Source: Roseateles asaccharophilus (GTDB lineage Bacteria > Pseudomonadota > Gammaproteobacteria > Burkholderiales > Burkholderiaceae_C). Taken from it: a stretch of DNA of 43,082 nt. Below the pieces are notes generated by a model. That model saw nothing but the letters and a program-made list of their open reading frames with translations, made no database searches and had not been told where the DNA came from. The stretch is from contig NZ_SNXE01000009.1 of the NCBI RefSeq assembly GCF_004362405.1, positions 149,555 to 192,636 of the forward strand, read 5' to 3'. Within the stretch, counting starts at the first letter, position 1. Each line of letters starts with the position of its first letter. Both the position numbers and the translations under genes were made by a program. Shown in pieces: positions 38,055-43,082 of this stretch.

Positions 38055-39275
38055 TCAGCGCAGGCGAGCCGCCCGCGCGGCAAGAAAGCGCTTATCGCAT
38101 TCATGGCTCGCCAGGGCGATGGCCTGCTCGTACGCCCGCCAGGCCGCATCGGTCTGGCCCGCCATGGCAAGCACGGCAGCGCGCGCGGCATGCAGGGGTT
38201 GGAAGTCGGCCAACGTCTCTTGCAGTGCGTTCAGCGTGGCCAGCGCCGCCGCCAGCAATCCGTTCTCAGCCATCGCAACGGCGTGGTTGACGCGCACCAC
38301 AGGCGTCGGCTCCAGCGGGAGCAGCGCCGTGTACAGACAAAGTATCTGCGGCCAGTCCGGCCCGGGCTCGGCCATCTGGCACGCGCTGATCGCCGCCTTG
38401 ATCTGGAACGGCCCGGCCCGCTTGCGCCGCAGTGCCGCCTCCAGCCTGTGCCGCCCCTCGGCTTCCGCTTCGCGATGCCACAGTCGGCGGTCCTGTTCGG
38501 CGGGCGGTACCGTCGCGCCGCAGGCACTGACCCGCGCCGCCCGGCGGGCCTCGGTCAGCAGCATCAGGGCGAGTGCACCTTCAATCTCGGGCTGCGCGGG
38601 GCACAAAGCATCCAGCAAGCGCGCCAGAAACAGCGCCTCACCGCAAAGATCGCGCGCTTCGTCGGCTGCGGCGTTGTAGCCAGTGGTGAAGATCAGGTAG
38701 ACAGTGGTCAGCACCGCCTGCAGCCGCGCCTCCCAATGCTCAGGCGCCGGAACGGCGTAGGCGATGCCTGCGCGGGCTATCTTGGTCTTGGCCCGGCTGA
38801 GCCGCTGGCCCATAGTGGCTTCCTGATCCAGGAACAGGCGGGCGATCTCGCCGGTGGACAGGCCGCACACGGTTCGCAGCGTCAGCGCCACCCGCGATTT
38901 GAGTTCCAGCGCGGGGTGGCAGCAGGTGAAGATCAGGCGCAAGCGCTCGTCGGGAATGGACTCAGGCTCCTCATGACCGAGCAAGTCCTGGAGCTGCTGC
39001 ACCGCCGCCTCGCGCTCGCCGTCGCGGCCCTCGGTACGCAGCTGGTCTAGTGCCTTGCGAAAGGCCACGCGGATCAGCCAGCCCTGGGGCGACTCGGGCA
39101 GGCCATCGCGCGCCCAGTGACTCATCGCTGACAAGCTGGCTTCTTGCAGCGCATCTTCCGCGCGCTGGACAGAACCCAGCCGGTGCGTCAACGCGGCCAT
39201 CATCCGCCCCCGGTCTTGGCGCAGCACGGTCTCCAGCGCCTGGACGAGCGCGATGGCCTGGGCGGGAGCGCTCAT
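38055..39275 (-). CDS. ECF42-type RNA polymerase sigma factor
   Basis: A 406-aa sigma factor. Regions 2 and 4 occupy about residues 1-180 (AEDALQEASLSAMSHWARDG; GLSTGEIARLFLDQEATMGQRLSRAK); a C-terminal helical, TPR-like extension (DUF6596 and repeats) fills the rest. ECF42 factors have this extension, are linked to DGPF-domain (YciI-like) proteins and need no classical anti-sigma factor. Such a partner lies 14 bp upstream on the same strand. ATG at 39275. Targets are expected to include its own operon. Confidence 0.92.
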   Translation of the reverse strand: MSAPAQAIALVQALETVLRQDRGRMMAALTHRLGSVQRAEDALQEASLSAMSHWARDGLPESPQGWLIRVAFRKALDQLRTEGRDGEREAAVQQLQDLLGHEEPESIPDERLRLIFTCCHPALELKSRVALTLRTVCGLSTGEIARLFLDQEATMGQRLSRAKTKIARAGIAYAVPAPEHWEARLQAVLTTVYLIFTTGYNAAADEARDLCGEALFLARLLDALCPAQPEIEGALALMLLTEARRAARVSACGATVPPAEQDRRLWHREAEAEGRHRLEAALRRKRAGPFQIKAAISACQMAEPGPDWPQILCLYTALLPLEPTPVVRVNHAVAMAENGLLAAALATLNALQETLADFQPLHAARAAVLAMAGQTDAAWRAYEQAIALASHECDKRFLAARAARLR

Positions 39276-39289
39276 TCGCTCACCAGCGA

Positions 39290-39652
39290 TCAGGCGTCGG
39301 CCGGGTCGTAGTCCAGCAAGGGCCGCACCTCAACGGTGCCAAATGCGGCCACCGGAATCTGGGCTGCATAGCGCAGGGCGGTGTCGAGGTCGGGCACATC
39401 GAGCACGTAGTAGCCGCCCAGGTGCTCGCGGGTTTCGGCAAACGGGCCGTCCATGGTCTCAACCTTGCCACCGCGCACCCTGATGGAGGTGGCGGTGTCG
39501 ACGCCCTGCAGGCCTTCGCCGCCGCGCAGAACGCCCTCGGCCTGGGCCTTGGCACTGAAGGCAGCGAAGTCGGCCATCATGGCCTGGAACTCTGGCGTGC
39601 CGTAAACGGGCTCGGCCTCCGGTGTGCTGTAGAGCAAGAACATGTATTGCAT
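39290..39652 (-). CDS. YciI/DGPF-domain protein, partner of the ECF sigma factor
   Basis: A 120-aa protein beginning MQYMFLLYSTPEAEP. The motif VETMDGPFAETREHLGGYYVLDV is the DGPF signature. GGAG is 8 bp upstream of the ATG. Genes of this family are the usual targets and neighbours of ECF42 sigma factors, probably in stress or antibiotic tolerance; the chemical role is unknown. Confidence 0.92.
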   Translation of the reverse strand: MQYMFLLYSTPEAEPVYGTPEFQAMMADFAAFSAKAQAEGVLRGGEGLQGVDTATSIRVRGGKVETMDGPFAETREHLGGYYVLDVPDLDTALRYAAQIPVAAFGTVEVRPLLDYDPADA

Positions 39653-39686
39653 GGTGAAGTCTCCAAGGATGCTGGGAACGAAGAAA

Positions 39687-39696
39687 GGGGGGGGGG
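39687..39696. repeat. Homopolymer of ten G (C on the mRNA strand)
   Basis: A run of ten G on the plus strand in the presumed 5' untranslated region of the DGPF gene, 35 bp before its start codon. Confidence 0.9.
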
Positions 39697-39722
39697 CCGC
39701 CAGCAGCACGCCCCCGCACCCA

Positions 39723-39750
39723 AGACGCCACCGACGCTCCCGATTTCGAC
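39723..39750 (-). promoter_or_regulatory. Candidate ECF42 promoter of the DGPF-sigma operon
   Basis: On the minus strand TGTCGA (39745-39750) is followed after 18 bp by CGTC (39723-39726), about 70 bp upstream of the DGPF gene. TGTCGA is, from memory, the -35 element described for ECF42 factors. The rest of the 39653-39967 gap shows only the G10 run and an A5T7 tract near 39768-39779. Confidence 0.45.
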
Positions 39751-39967
39751 ATCGACGCGCACTATTCCAAAAATTTTTTTGGGCTCCTCCTCGCCTCGCC
39801 GTCCAGTGGATGGCTTCAACTGCACAAGACCAGGAGCGTCGGGATGCACCGCCAGCACGAGGCGGAGCATCTGGGCCCCATACCCAACGCCGACAGGATG
39901 CGCCAGCGCTGCGCCTTGGAAAGTGGGCCGCAATTCGGTTGTAAGCCGCAGCCGCTTTTGTCGAAAC

Positions 39968-40360
39968 TCAGGCCACAAGAGAAATAGCGCGCTTCGGAAA
40001 GGCCTTGAGAACCTTCTTGTCCATGGTCACCAATTTGGCATCCAGACGCTCAGCCAGCGCGACAAACTCACAGTCATAGGCTGAACACTCGCTGTCACGC
40101 ACCAATGCCATAACGTCGCGCGAATGCACCTCGAACTCGAATCCCTCAAGCAAGGATTCAGCCTCAGCCTGAAGGCTGCAGGCTTGCTCGAAGCTCAGCA
40201 TATTGCGTCGCACATAGCCCGCCAGAATGTTCCGAAATTCGCTGCGCCACAGCGGTGGTGCAGCCCACTCTGGCTCTCGCTCCAAGAGCGCTTCCGCCGC
40301 GACAGTGAACTCGCCCGGCAAATACAGGTACGCCAGGATATTGGTGTCAACAACGATCAC
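39968..40360 (-). CDS. vapC: VapC-type PIN-domain toxin
   Basis: A 130-aa PIN ribonuclease. The first acidic residue is in MIVVDTNILAYLYLPGE; later Asp/Glu residues lie in WRSEFRNIL, SAYDCEFVALAE and LVTMDKKV, completing the four-acid active site. GTG start at 40360 overlaps the antitoxin stop by four bases. VapC toxins cut tRNA or rRNA when free of antitoxin. The exact RNA target is unknown. Confidence 0.92.
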   Translation of the reverse strand: MIVVDTNILAYLYLPGEFTVAAEALLEREPEWAAPPLWRSEFRNILAGYVRRNMLSFEQACSLQAEAESLLEGFEFEVHSRDVMALVRDSECSAYDCEFVALAERLDAKLVTMDKKVLKAFPKRAISLVA

Positions 40361-40602
40361 TTGCGCCCCGCCCGCTTTGCGGCATCAATGTCCTTGGCCG
40401 TGAATTGCATTGGCGGCAAGCCAGCCCGCAGTTCCCGAGCGCGTGCCAGCCGTTCACTCGGCGCCACGCGGCCAGGCATCAACACAGACTCGAGGCACAC
40501 AATGGCCTCGCTGTTCAAGCTACGACGGTGCAGTTCCGCAGCGGCCTTCAGCCGCTCATACACCGCGTCGGGAATGTTCTTCAGGGTCAGGGAGGTAGGC
40601 AT
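40357..40602 (-). CDS. Ribbon-helix-helix antitoxin of the VapC pair
   Basis: An 81-aa protein whose first 45 residues (MPTSLTLKNIPDAVYERLKA then ELHRRSLNSEAIVCLE) are a FitA/Arc-like ribbon-helix-helix DNA-binding domain. The C-terminal tail is presumed to block VapC. Coupled to the toxin by a GTGA overlap. It probably represses its own promoter through the palindrome at 40614. Confidence 0.9.
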   Translation of the reverse strand: MPTSLTLKNIPDAVYERLKAAAELHRRSLNSEAIVCLESVLMPGRVAPSERLARARELRAGLPPMQFTAKDIDAAKRAGRK

Positions 40603-40613
40603 GAGAAGCCCTC

Positions 40614-40636
40614 AATGCAACCAAAACGGTTGCATT
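40614..40636. promoter_or_regulatory. Operator palindrome of the toxin-antitoxin operon
   Basis: Perfect inverted repeat AATGCAACC/GGTTGCATT with a 5-base spacer, 12 bp upstream of the antitoxin start. Its position and dimension fit autoregulation by a ribbon-helix-helix dimer pair. Confidence 0.7.
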
Positions 40637-40654
40637 ATGGAACTCCGATGCGCC

Positions 40655-40882
40655 ATGAGCAAGCCAATGTGGCCCGACCGGGACGCATCCACCAGCCCCA
40701 GAGGGCGCAGCCTGTACAGCCGGCGCATCGCCACCGTGGAGCCGGTGTTCGTCAACTTGCGGCACAACAAGCGGCTGAGCCGCTTCACGCTCAGGGGCCT
40801 GAGCAAGGTGGGCACGCAGTGGCAACTGTTCTGCCTGGTGCACAACATCGAGAAACTGGCGCACAGCGGCTGGAGGCTGTGA
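40655..40882 (+). pseudogene. IS1182-type transposase, C-terminal remnant
   Basis: The frame ends in GRSLYSRRIATVEPVFVNLR, then HNKRLSRFTLRG, then LFCLVHNIEKLAHSGWRL, the conserved C-terminus of IS1182-family DDE transposases, with the final Glu of the catalytic triad in TVEPVF. The upstream 80% of the transposase is missing; the DNA before about 40650 belongs to the toxin-antitoxin promoter. It is therefore a dead element. Its last part and downstream sequence recur at 42705. Confidence 0.8.
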
Positions 40883-41057
40883 GGACCAAGGCCAGGGCCG
40901 TGATATCCCCCATCAGCAGGCCTTGGTCGCGCTCACGGGCGACCGCAGTTGGCGCCACAATCACCCGCAATGAAGGCCCTGCTGTACCAGCGACCGTTCC
41001 GCCCGCTGACGTTCGTGACGCGTCGGCAACGGGTTATTGGACAGCCTCGTTATGCGT
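40821..41057 (+). repeat. 237-bp repeat, copy A (IS end plus integron core site)
   Basis: Matches 42705-42941 with no gaps and about 15 mismatches (about 94%, counted by eye). It contains the last 20 codons of the transposase remnant, about 165 bp of 3' non-coding IS sequence ending TTATTGGACAGCCTC, and the core site GTTATGC. Sequences after the shared GTTATGCGT differ completely between the copies. Confidence 0.9.
41049..41055 (+). other. Integron core site GTTATGC, start of cassette 1
   Basis: The R' core of cassette 1; recombination would occur between G and TT. Its exact complement GCATAAC lies at the end of the same cassette (41586). Whether the sequence to its left is a damaged attI or attC is not decidable, because the IS remnant abuts it. 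Confidence 0.75.
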
Positions 41058-41591
41058 CTTAACCTCATTCCGCCATCACCCGCCCTCGAGACCAGCTTCA
41101 TGGCCATGGTCGCCGAGTTCCTTGAAGCCGGTGAACGCGAGTACGTTTACGAAGACGTTCTCTTTGGCGAGGGCTTTGCCCAGTATCTCGACTGGCTCGC
41201 CAAGGGCGAGCGTGGCGAGCTTGAGGGCCTTGTTCCTTGGTCGGCGTACTGGGCAGTCGATCCTGCTTCTGGTGAGTTGGTGGGAATGAGTTCCCTACGC
41301 CACCAGCTCTCGCCCTGGATGGCGCAGTTTGGTGGCCACATTGGCTACCGTGTTCGTCCTAGGATGCGACGTCTCGGCATTGGCACCAACCTGCTTCAAC
41401 TCACCCTACAGCAGGCGAATGCAAGAGGCATTACAAAGGCCCTTGTCGTTTGCACTCCGGAGAACACGGGTTCGCAAGGTGTCCTTCGCAAGAGTGGCGC
41501 CGTCTTCGAAAGCGAAGTCTCCACTGAAGGCCACCGCCTTCTGCGCTACTGGGTTGCTACCAGTGCACCCCTCATCCGCACCGACGCATAA
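41052..41591 (+). CDS. GNAT-family N-acetyltransferase (cassette 1)
   Basis: A 179-aa acetyltransferase starting MRLNLIPPSPALETSFMAMV. The acetyl-CoA loop is in YRVRPRMRRLGIGTNLLQ (R-x-x-G-x-G), followed by the usual ALVVCTPENTGSQGVLRKSGA. The acceptor is unknown; small molecules or antibiotics are common for cassette-borne GNATs. Its ATG lies within the core site GTTATGC, two bases inside the cassette, and its stop TAA lies within the R'' site GCATAAC, so the gene fills the cassette completely. No own ribosome site. Confidence 0.88.
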   Translation: MRLNLIPPSPALETSFMAMVAEFLEAGEREYVYEDVLFGEGFAQYLDWLAKGERGELEGLVPWSAYWAVDPASGELVGMSSLRHQLSPWMAQFGGHIGYRVRPRMRRLGIGTNLLQLTLQQANARGITKALVVCTPENTGSQGVLRKSGAVFESEVSTEGHRLLRYWVATSAPLIRTDA

Positions 41592-41663
41592 CCCCTCCGT
41601 CAAGGGGATGTCCACAAGCGGGCTTCGCCCACTTGCGGCCGCCCCTTACGTCGAACGTTGAGC
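41586..41663 (+). other. attC recombination site of cassette 1
   Basis: A 78-bp site from GCATAAC (R'') to GTTGAGC (R' of the next cassette). Inside, AAGGGG pairs with CCCCTT, and CAAGCGGGC/GCCCACTTG forms a stem around TTC with an unpaired base on each arm, typical of folded attC sites. Confidence 0.85.
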
Positions 41664-41672
41664 AGCAGCCAA

Positions 41673-41936
41673 ATGCACGTCCAAGATCCCGAGATGCTGC
41701 CCAACCTGCGCCTCTCCTGCTTCTCGGCCGTGGGCGACGGCATGCATGTGGAAGTTTCGCGGCCGGATGGTATGCCTTCACCCGACCCGCTGATGACGTT
41801 CCGGGAAGACGAAGAGTTGGGCATGCAGGTGGTCCTGCATGGATCTGACCACGACGTCGTGCTCTCGTTGGCGGAGCTGAAGCGCGCCATCGCATTCGCC
41901 GCAAGCGAAGTACATCGAGAATCGTTCTATGAATGA
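41673..41936 (+). CDS. Hypothetical protein, integron cassette 2 (87 aa)
   Basis: Begins MHVQDPEMLPNLRLSCFSAV; soluble, acidic, no membrane segment. It resembles small beta-rich proteins ending in a helix (VVLSLAELKRAIAFAASEVH), but I do not recognise the family. An in-frame TTG at 41658 inside the core site would add five residues. No ribosome site. Function unknown. Confidence 0.7.
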   Translation: MHVQDPEMLPNLRLSCFSAVGDGMHVEVSRPDGMPSPDPLMTFREDEELGMQVVLHGSDHDVVLSLAELKRAIAFAASEVHRESFYE

Positions 41937-41948
41937 GGCAAGGCTATT

Positions 41949-41980
41949 GCTCAACCCTTTGCTGCAGCGGACGTTAAAGC
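41949..41980 (+). other. Short attC-like site of cassette 2
   Basis: GCTCAAC (R'', complement of the cassette's own GTTGAGC start) to GTTAAAGC (start of cassette 3). Only 32 bp, with a small GCTGCAGC palindrome inside; the central part found in other attC sites seems deleted. Confidence 0.6.
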
Positions 41981-41996
41981 TCATGGAGTCGCTGCG

Positions 41997-42311
41997 ATGA
42001 CCGGTGCGGAATTTGCAATAGTCCTCGCGTGGGTGTGGCTCCCACCTATGGGGCTAGCAATCGCTGTGCTCGTCGGACTACACCGAAGGAATGCCGGGCG
42101 CCCCGTGGGTCGAACCGTTGGCGCGGTCTTGGTCCTGGTTGTCACTTCTGCCTGTATTGCTCTCGGACTTGTTGTAGCGGGTCCGCCCGGTCTGGGGCGG
42201 TACATCGGCATTCGAGATACTCCGGTCATGTGGGCGCCCTTCGCCTTCATTGCTGTCGGCCTCGCGCTACCGGTCGCTATTTGGTGGGCCTCGCGGGGTC
42301 TGAAGTCATGA
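41997..42311 (+). CDS. Small membrane protein, integron cassette 3 (104 aa)
   Basis: Begins MTGAEFAIVLAWVWLPPMGL. Three hydrophobic segments (residues about 5-27, 40-62 and 75-97) suggest an inner-membrane protein. GGAG is 8 bp upstream of the ATG. No family recognised; such membrane proteins are frequent cargo of chromosomal cassette arrays. Confidence 0.75.
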   Translation: MTGAEFAIVLAWVWLPPMGLAIAVLVGLHRRNAGRPVGRTVGAVLVLVVTSACIALGLVVAGPPGLGRYIGIRDTPVMWAPFAFIAVGLALPVAIWWASRGLKS

Positions 42312-42369
42312 GCTTTAACCTGTCATTCGAGCGGCCCGCCTTCGGCGTCCGCTCACCTTCACGTTGGGC
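42312..42369 (+). other. attC recombination site of cassette 3
   Basis: A 58-bp site from GCTTTAAC (exact complement of the cassette's GTTAAAGC start) to GTTGGGC. The centre folds strongly: GAGCGG/CCGCTC outside, CGCC/GGCG around TTC inside, with extra-helical bases. Confidence 0.88.
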
Positions 42370-42378
42370 ATCGCAAAC

Positions 42379-42660
42379 ATGACCGCCTTCGTCCGCAACC
42401 TTGCTCTCGGACTCTCCGCGCTTTGTGTTGCCGCTGGCATCTTCGCTGAGCCTCTCCTGGCCCTACTTGAGATCCGAATTACGTCGCCCACGGAACTTCG
42501 TTGGTGGCTAATCGTAGGAATGCCTCTTGTTCTTTGTTTGTCCTACGTAAGGCTGAGTCGGCAGCCCGCCCAAACTGCGCTTGTCGCTGCCGTCCAGTCA
42601 ATTGGGCTTCTTGCGCTCTTTTTGTCGCCCATTTGGTGGGTTCTGCGACACGCCCAGTAG
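42379..42660 (+). CDS. Small membrane protein, integron cassette 4 (93 aa)
   Basis: Begins MTAFVRNLALGLSALCVAAG. Three hydrophobic segments (residues about 5-28, 42-58 and 68-88). An in-frame TTG at 42364 lies in the core site; the ATG at 42379 is preferred. No family recognised. Confidence 0.7.
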   Translation: MTAFVRNLALGLSALCVAAGIFAEPLLALLEIRITSPTELRWWLIVGMPLVLCLSYVRLSRQPAQTALVAAVQSIGLLALFLSPIWWVLRHAQ

Positions 42661-42674
42661 GCTGGTGCCGCGAT

Positions 42675-42939
42675 GCCCAACCAGTCGATCAACAGGACCC
42701 CAAGGGCAACTGTTCTGCCTAGTGCACAACATCGAGAAACTGGCGCACAGCGGCTGGAGGCCGTGAGGGCCAAGGCCAGGGCCGTGATATCCCCCATCAG
42801 CAGGCCTCGGTAGCGCTCACGGGCGGCCGCAGTTGGCGCCACAATCATCCGCAATGAAAACCCTGCTGTATCAGCGCCTGTTCCGCCCGCTAACGTCCGT
42901 GACGCGTCGGCAATGGGTTATTGGACAGCCTCGTTATGC
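42675..42939 (+). other. Interrupted attC of cassette 4
   Basis: Starts with GCCCAAC, the exact complement of the cassette 4 start GTTGGGC. After about 23 bp the site is broken by repeat copy B (IS remnant), and the next core GTTATGC follows only at 42933-42939. Probably an attC disrupted by an IS insertion that later decayed. Confidence 0.65.
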
Positions 42940-42941
42940 GT
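42705..42941 (+). repeat. 237-bp repeat, copy B (IS end plus integron core site)
   Basis: Second copy of 40821-41057. It begins inside the transposase C-terminus (reading LFCLVHNIEKLAHSGWRP, stop at 42764-42766), so the element is truncated further than copy A. It ends in the core site GTTATGC. Confidence 0.9.
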
Positions 42942-43082
42942 ACTAGGTCCCCCTCGCTGCTCCGAGCAGTACTCTTGGCAACGGTCATGCACATTGCGCC
43001 GGGAATCGCGCACGCGAGTGACTTCCCTGGCGACTACATTGCTAAGGCCCTTGCCGAGGCCGTCCGCGGCAAGTCCGTCAAC
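42936..43082 (+). CDS. Exported protein, integron cassette 5 (partial)
   Basis: First 49 codons; the gene runs off the right edge. It begins MRTRSPSLLRAVLLATVMHI and has a signal peptide ending near AHAS (residue 28). The ATG lies inside the core site GTTATGC exactly as for cassette 1. Mature N-terminus SDFPGDYIAKALAEAVRG is not recognised. Confidence 0.6.
   Translation, partial: MRTRSPSLLRAVLLATVMHIAPGIAHASDFPGDYIAKALAEAVRGKSVN

Larger units (their letters stand above)
39653..39967. other. Intergenic region between the DGPF gene and the VapC-like toxin
   Basis: About 315 bp without a credible gene. It holds the G10 homopolymer, the candidate ECF promoter and an A/T block (39768-39779) flanked by CC/GG that could form a weak hairpin. 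Nothing else is supported. Confidence 0.5.

Noticed and set aside
39968-40602. Toxin-antitoxin pair as an integron cassette
   Set aside because: It is on the opposite strand to all cassettes, has its own promoter region and has no attC site at either side.
40821-41055. Calling copy A's right end a complete attC or attI
   Set aside because: Only the R' core GTTATGC is convincing; no good complementary R'' lies at a normal distance to its left, because IS sequence intervenes.

Overview
This is a GC-rich stretch of chromosome from a betaproteobacterium of the order Burkholderiales, most likely a Roseateles/Mitsuaria/Rubrivivax-type organism. That placement is inferred from gene order (tRNA-Tyr, tRNA-Gly, tRNA-Thr, tuf; trpEGDC; gph, rpe, apaG and the COG4389 'recombinase'; mltA) and from codon use, not from a database search.

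Layout. (1) 1-559: start of tuf and three tRNA genes on the minus strand, with a recognisable promoter. (2) 968-14296: an N-acetylglucosamine (GlcNAc) / chito-oligosaccharide or host-glycan utilisation locus. A TonB-dependent receptor and a tryptophan-halogenase-like flavoprotein lie on the plus strand. They face a minus-strand operon of eight genes: GlcNAc kinase, GntR-type repressor, nagA, SIS-type deaminase, GH3 hexosaminidase, MFS permease, secreted GH16 enzyme and NagX-like membrane acyltransferase. Three copies of a shared operator motif sit upstream of the operon. (3) 14324-20222: a minus-strand trp operon (trpE, trpG, ltaE, trpD, trpC, ung), with a candidate leader peptide carrying a Trp-Pro-Trp motif. 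(4) 20373-21646: a chalcone-isomerase-like periplasmic protein and gph. (5) About 21650-25600: a compositionally different segment holding one 1134-aa membrane-anchored protein that I cannot assign to any family. (6) 25621-31080: a long-form FabG-like reductase, pseudouridine catabolism genes (psuK with its own DNA-binding domain, psuG), a membrane diguanylate cyclase and a low-molecular-weight phosphatase. (7) 31171-38016: housekeeping genes (rpe, a solute-binding protein, tag, apaG, a multi-spanning 'site-specific recombinase' family protein, mltA, slyX) and three small proteins. (8) 38055-40636: an ECF42-type sigma factor with its DGPF (YciI-like) partner, then a VapBC-type toxin-antitoxin pair. 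(9) 40655-43082: a decayed IS1182-type transposase end, then a chromosomal integron cassette array with no integrase in view.

The best-supported unusual observation is the cassette array. Four consecutive cassettes each start with a core site (GTTATGC, GTTGAGC, GTTAAAGC, GTTGGGC), and each ends with the exact reverse complement of its own start (GCATAAC, GCTCAAC, GCTTTAAC, GCCCAAC). That is the signature left by integrase-mediated cassette insertion. The IS remnant occurs twice (237 bp, about 94% identical by hand count), and both copies run up to a GTTATGC core. Cargo is a GNAT acetyltransferase and four proteins of unknown function, one cut by the window edge.

The second candidate for something undescribed is the 1134-aa protein: four predicted membrane helices, then about 900 residues with no motif I recognise, sitting where rpe and gph, normally neighbours in related bacteria (from memory), are 9.5 kb apart. 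Other points worth following up are the three-site GntR operator cluster, a GH16 enzyme inside a GlcNAc operon, paired ACAATTGT boxes before psuK, the trp leader peptide, and a divergent gene pair whose start codons overlap at mltA.
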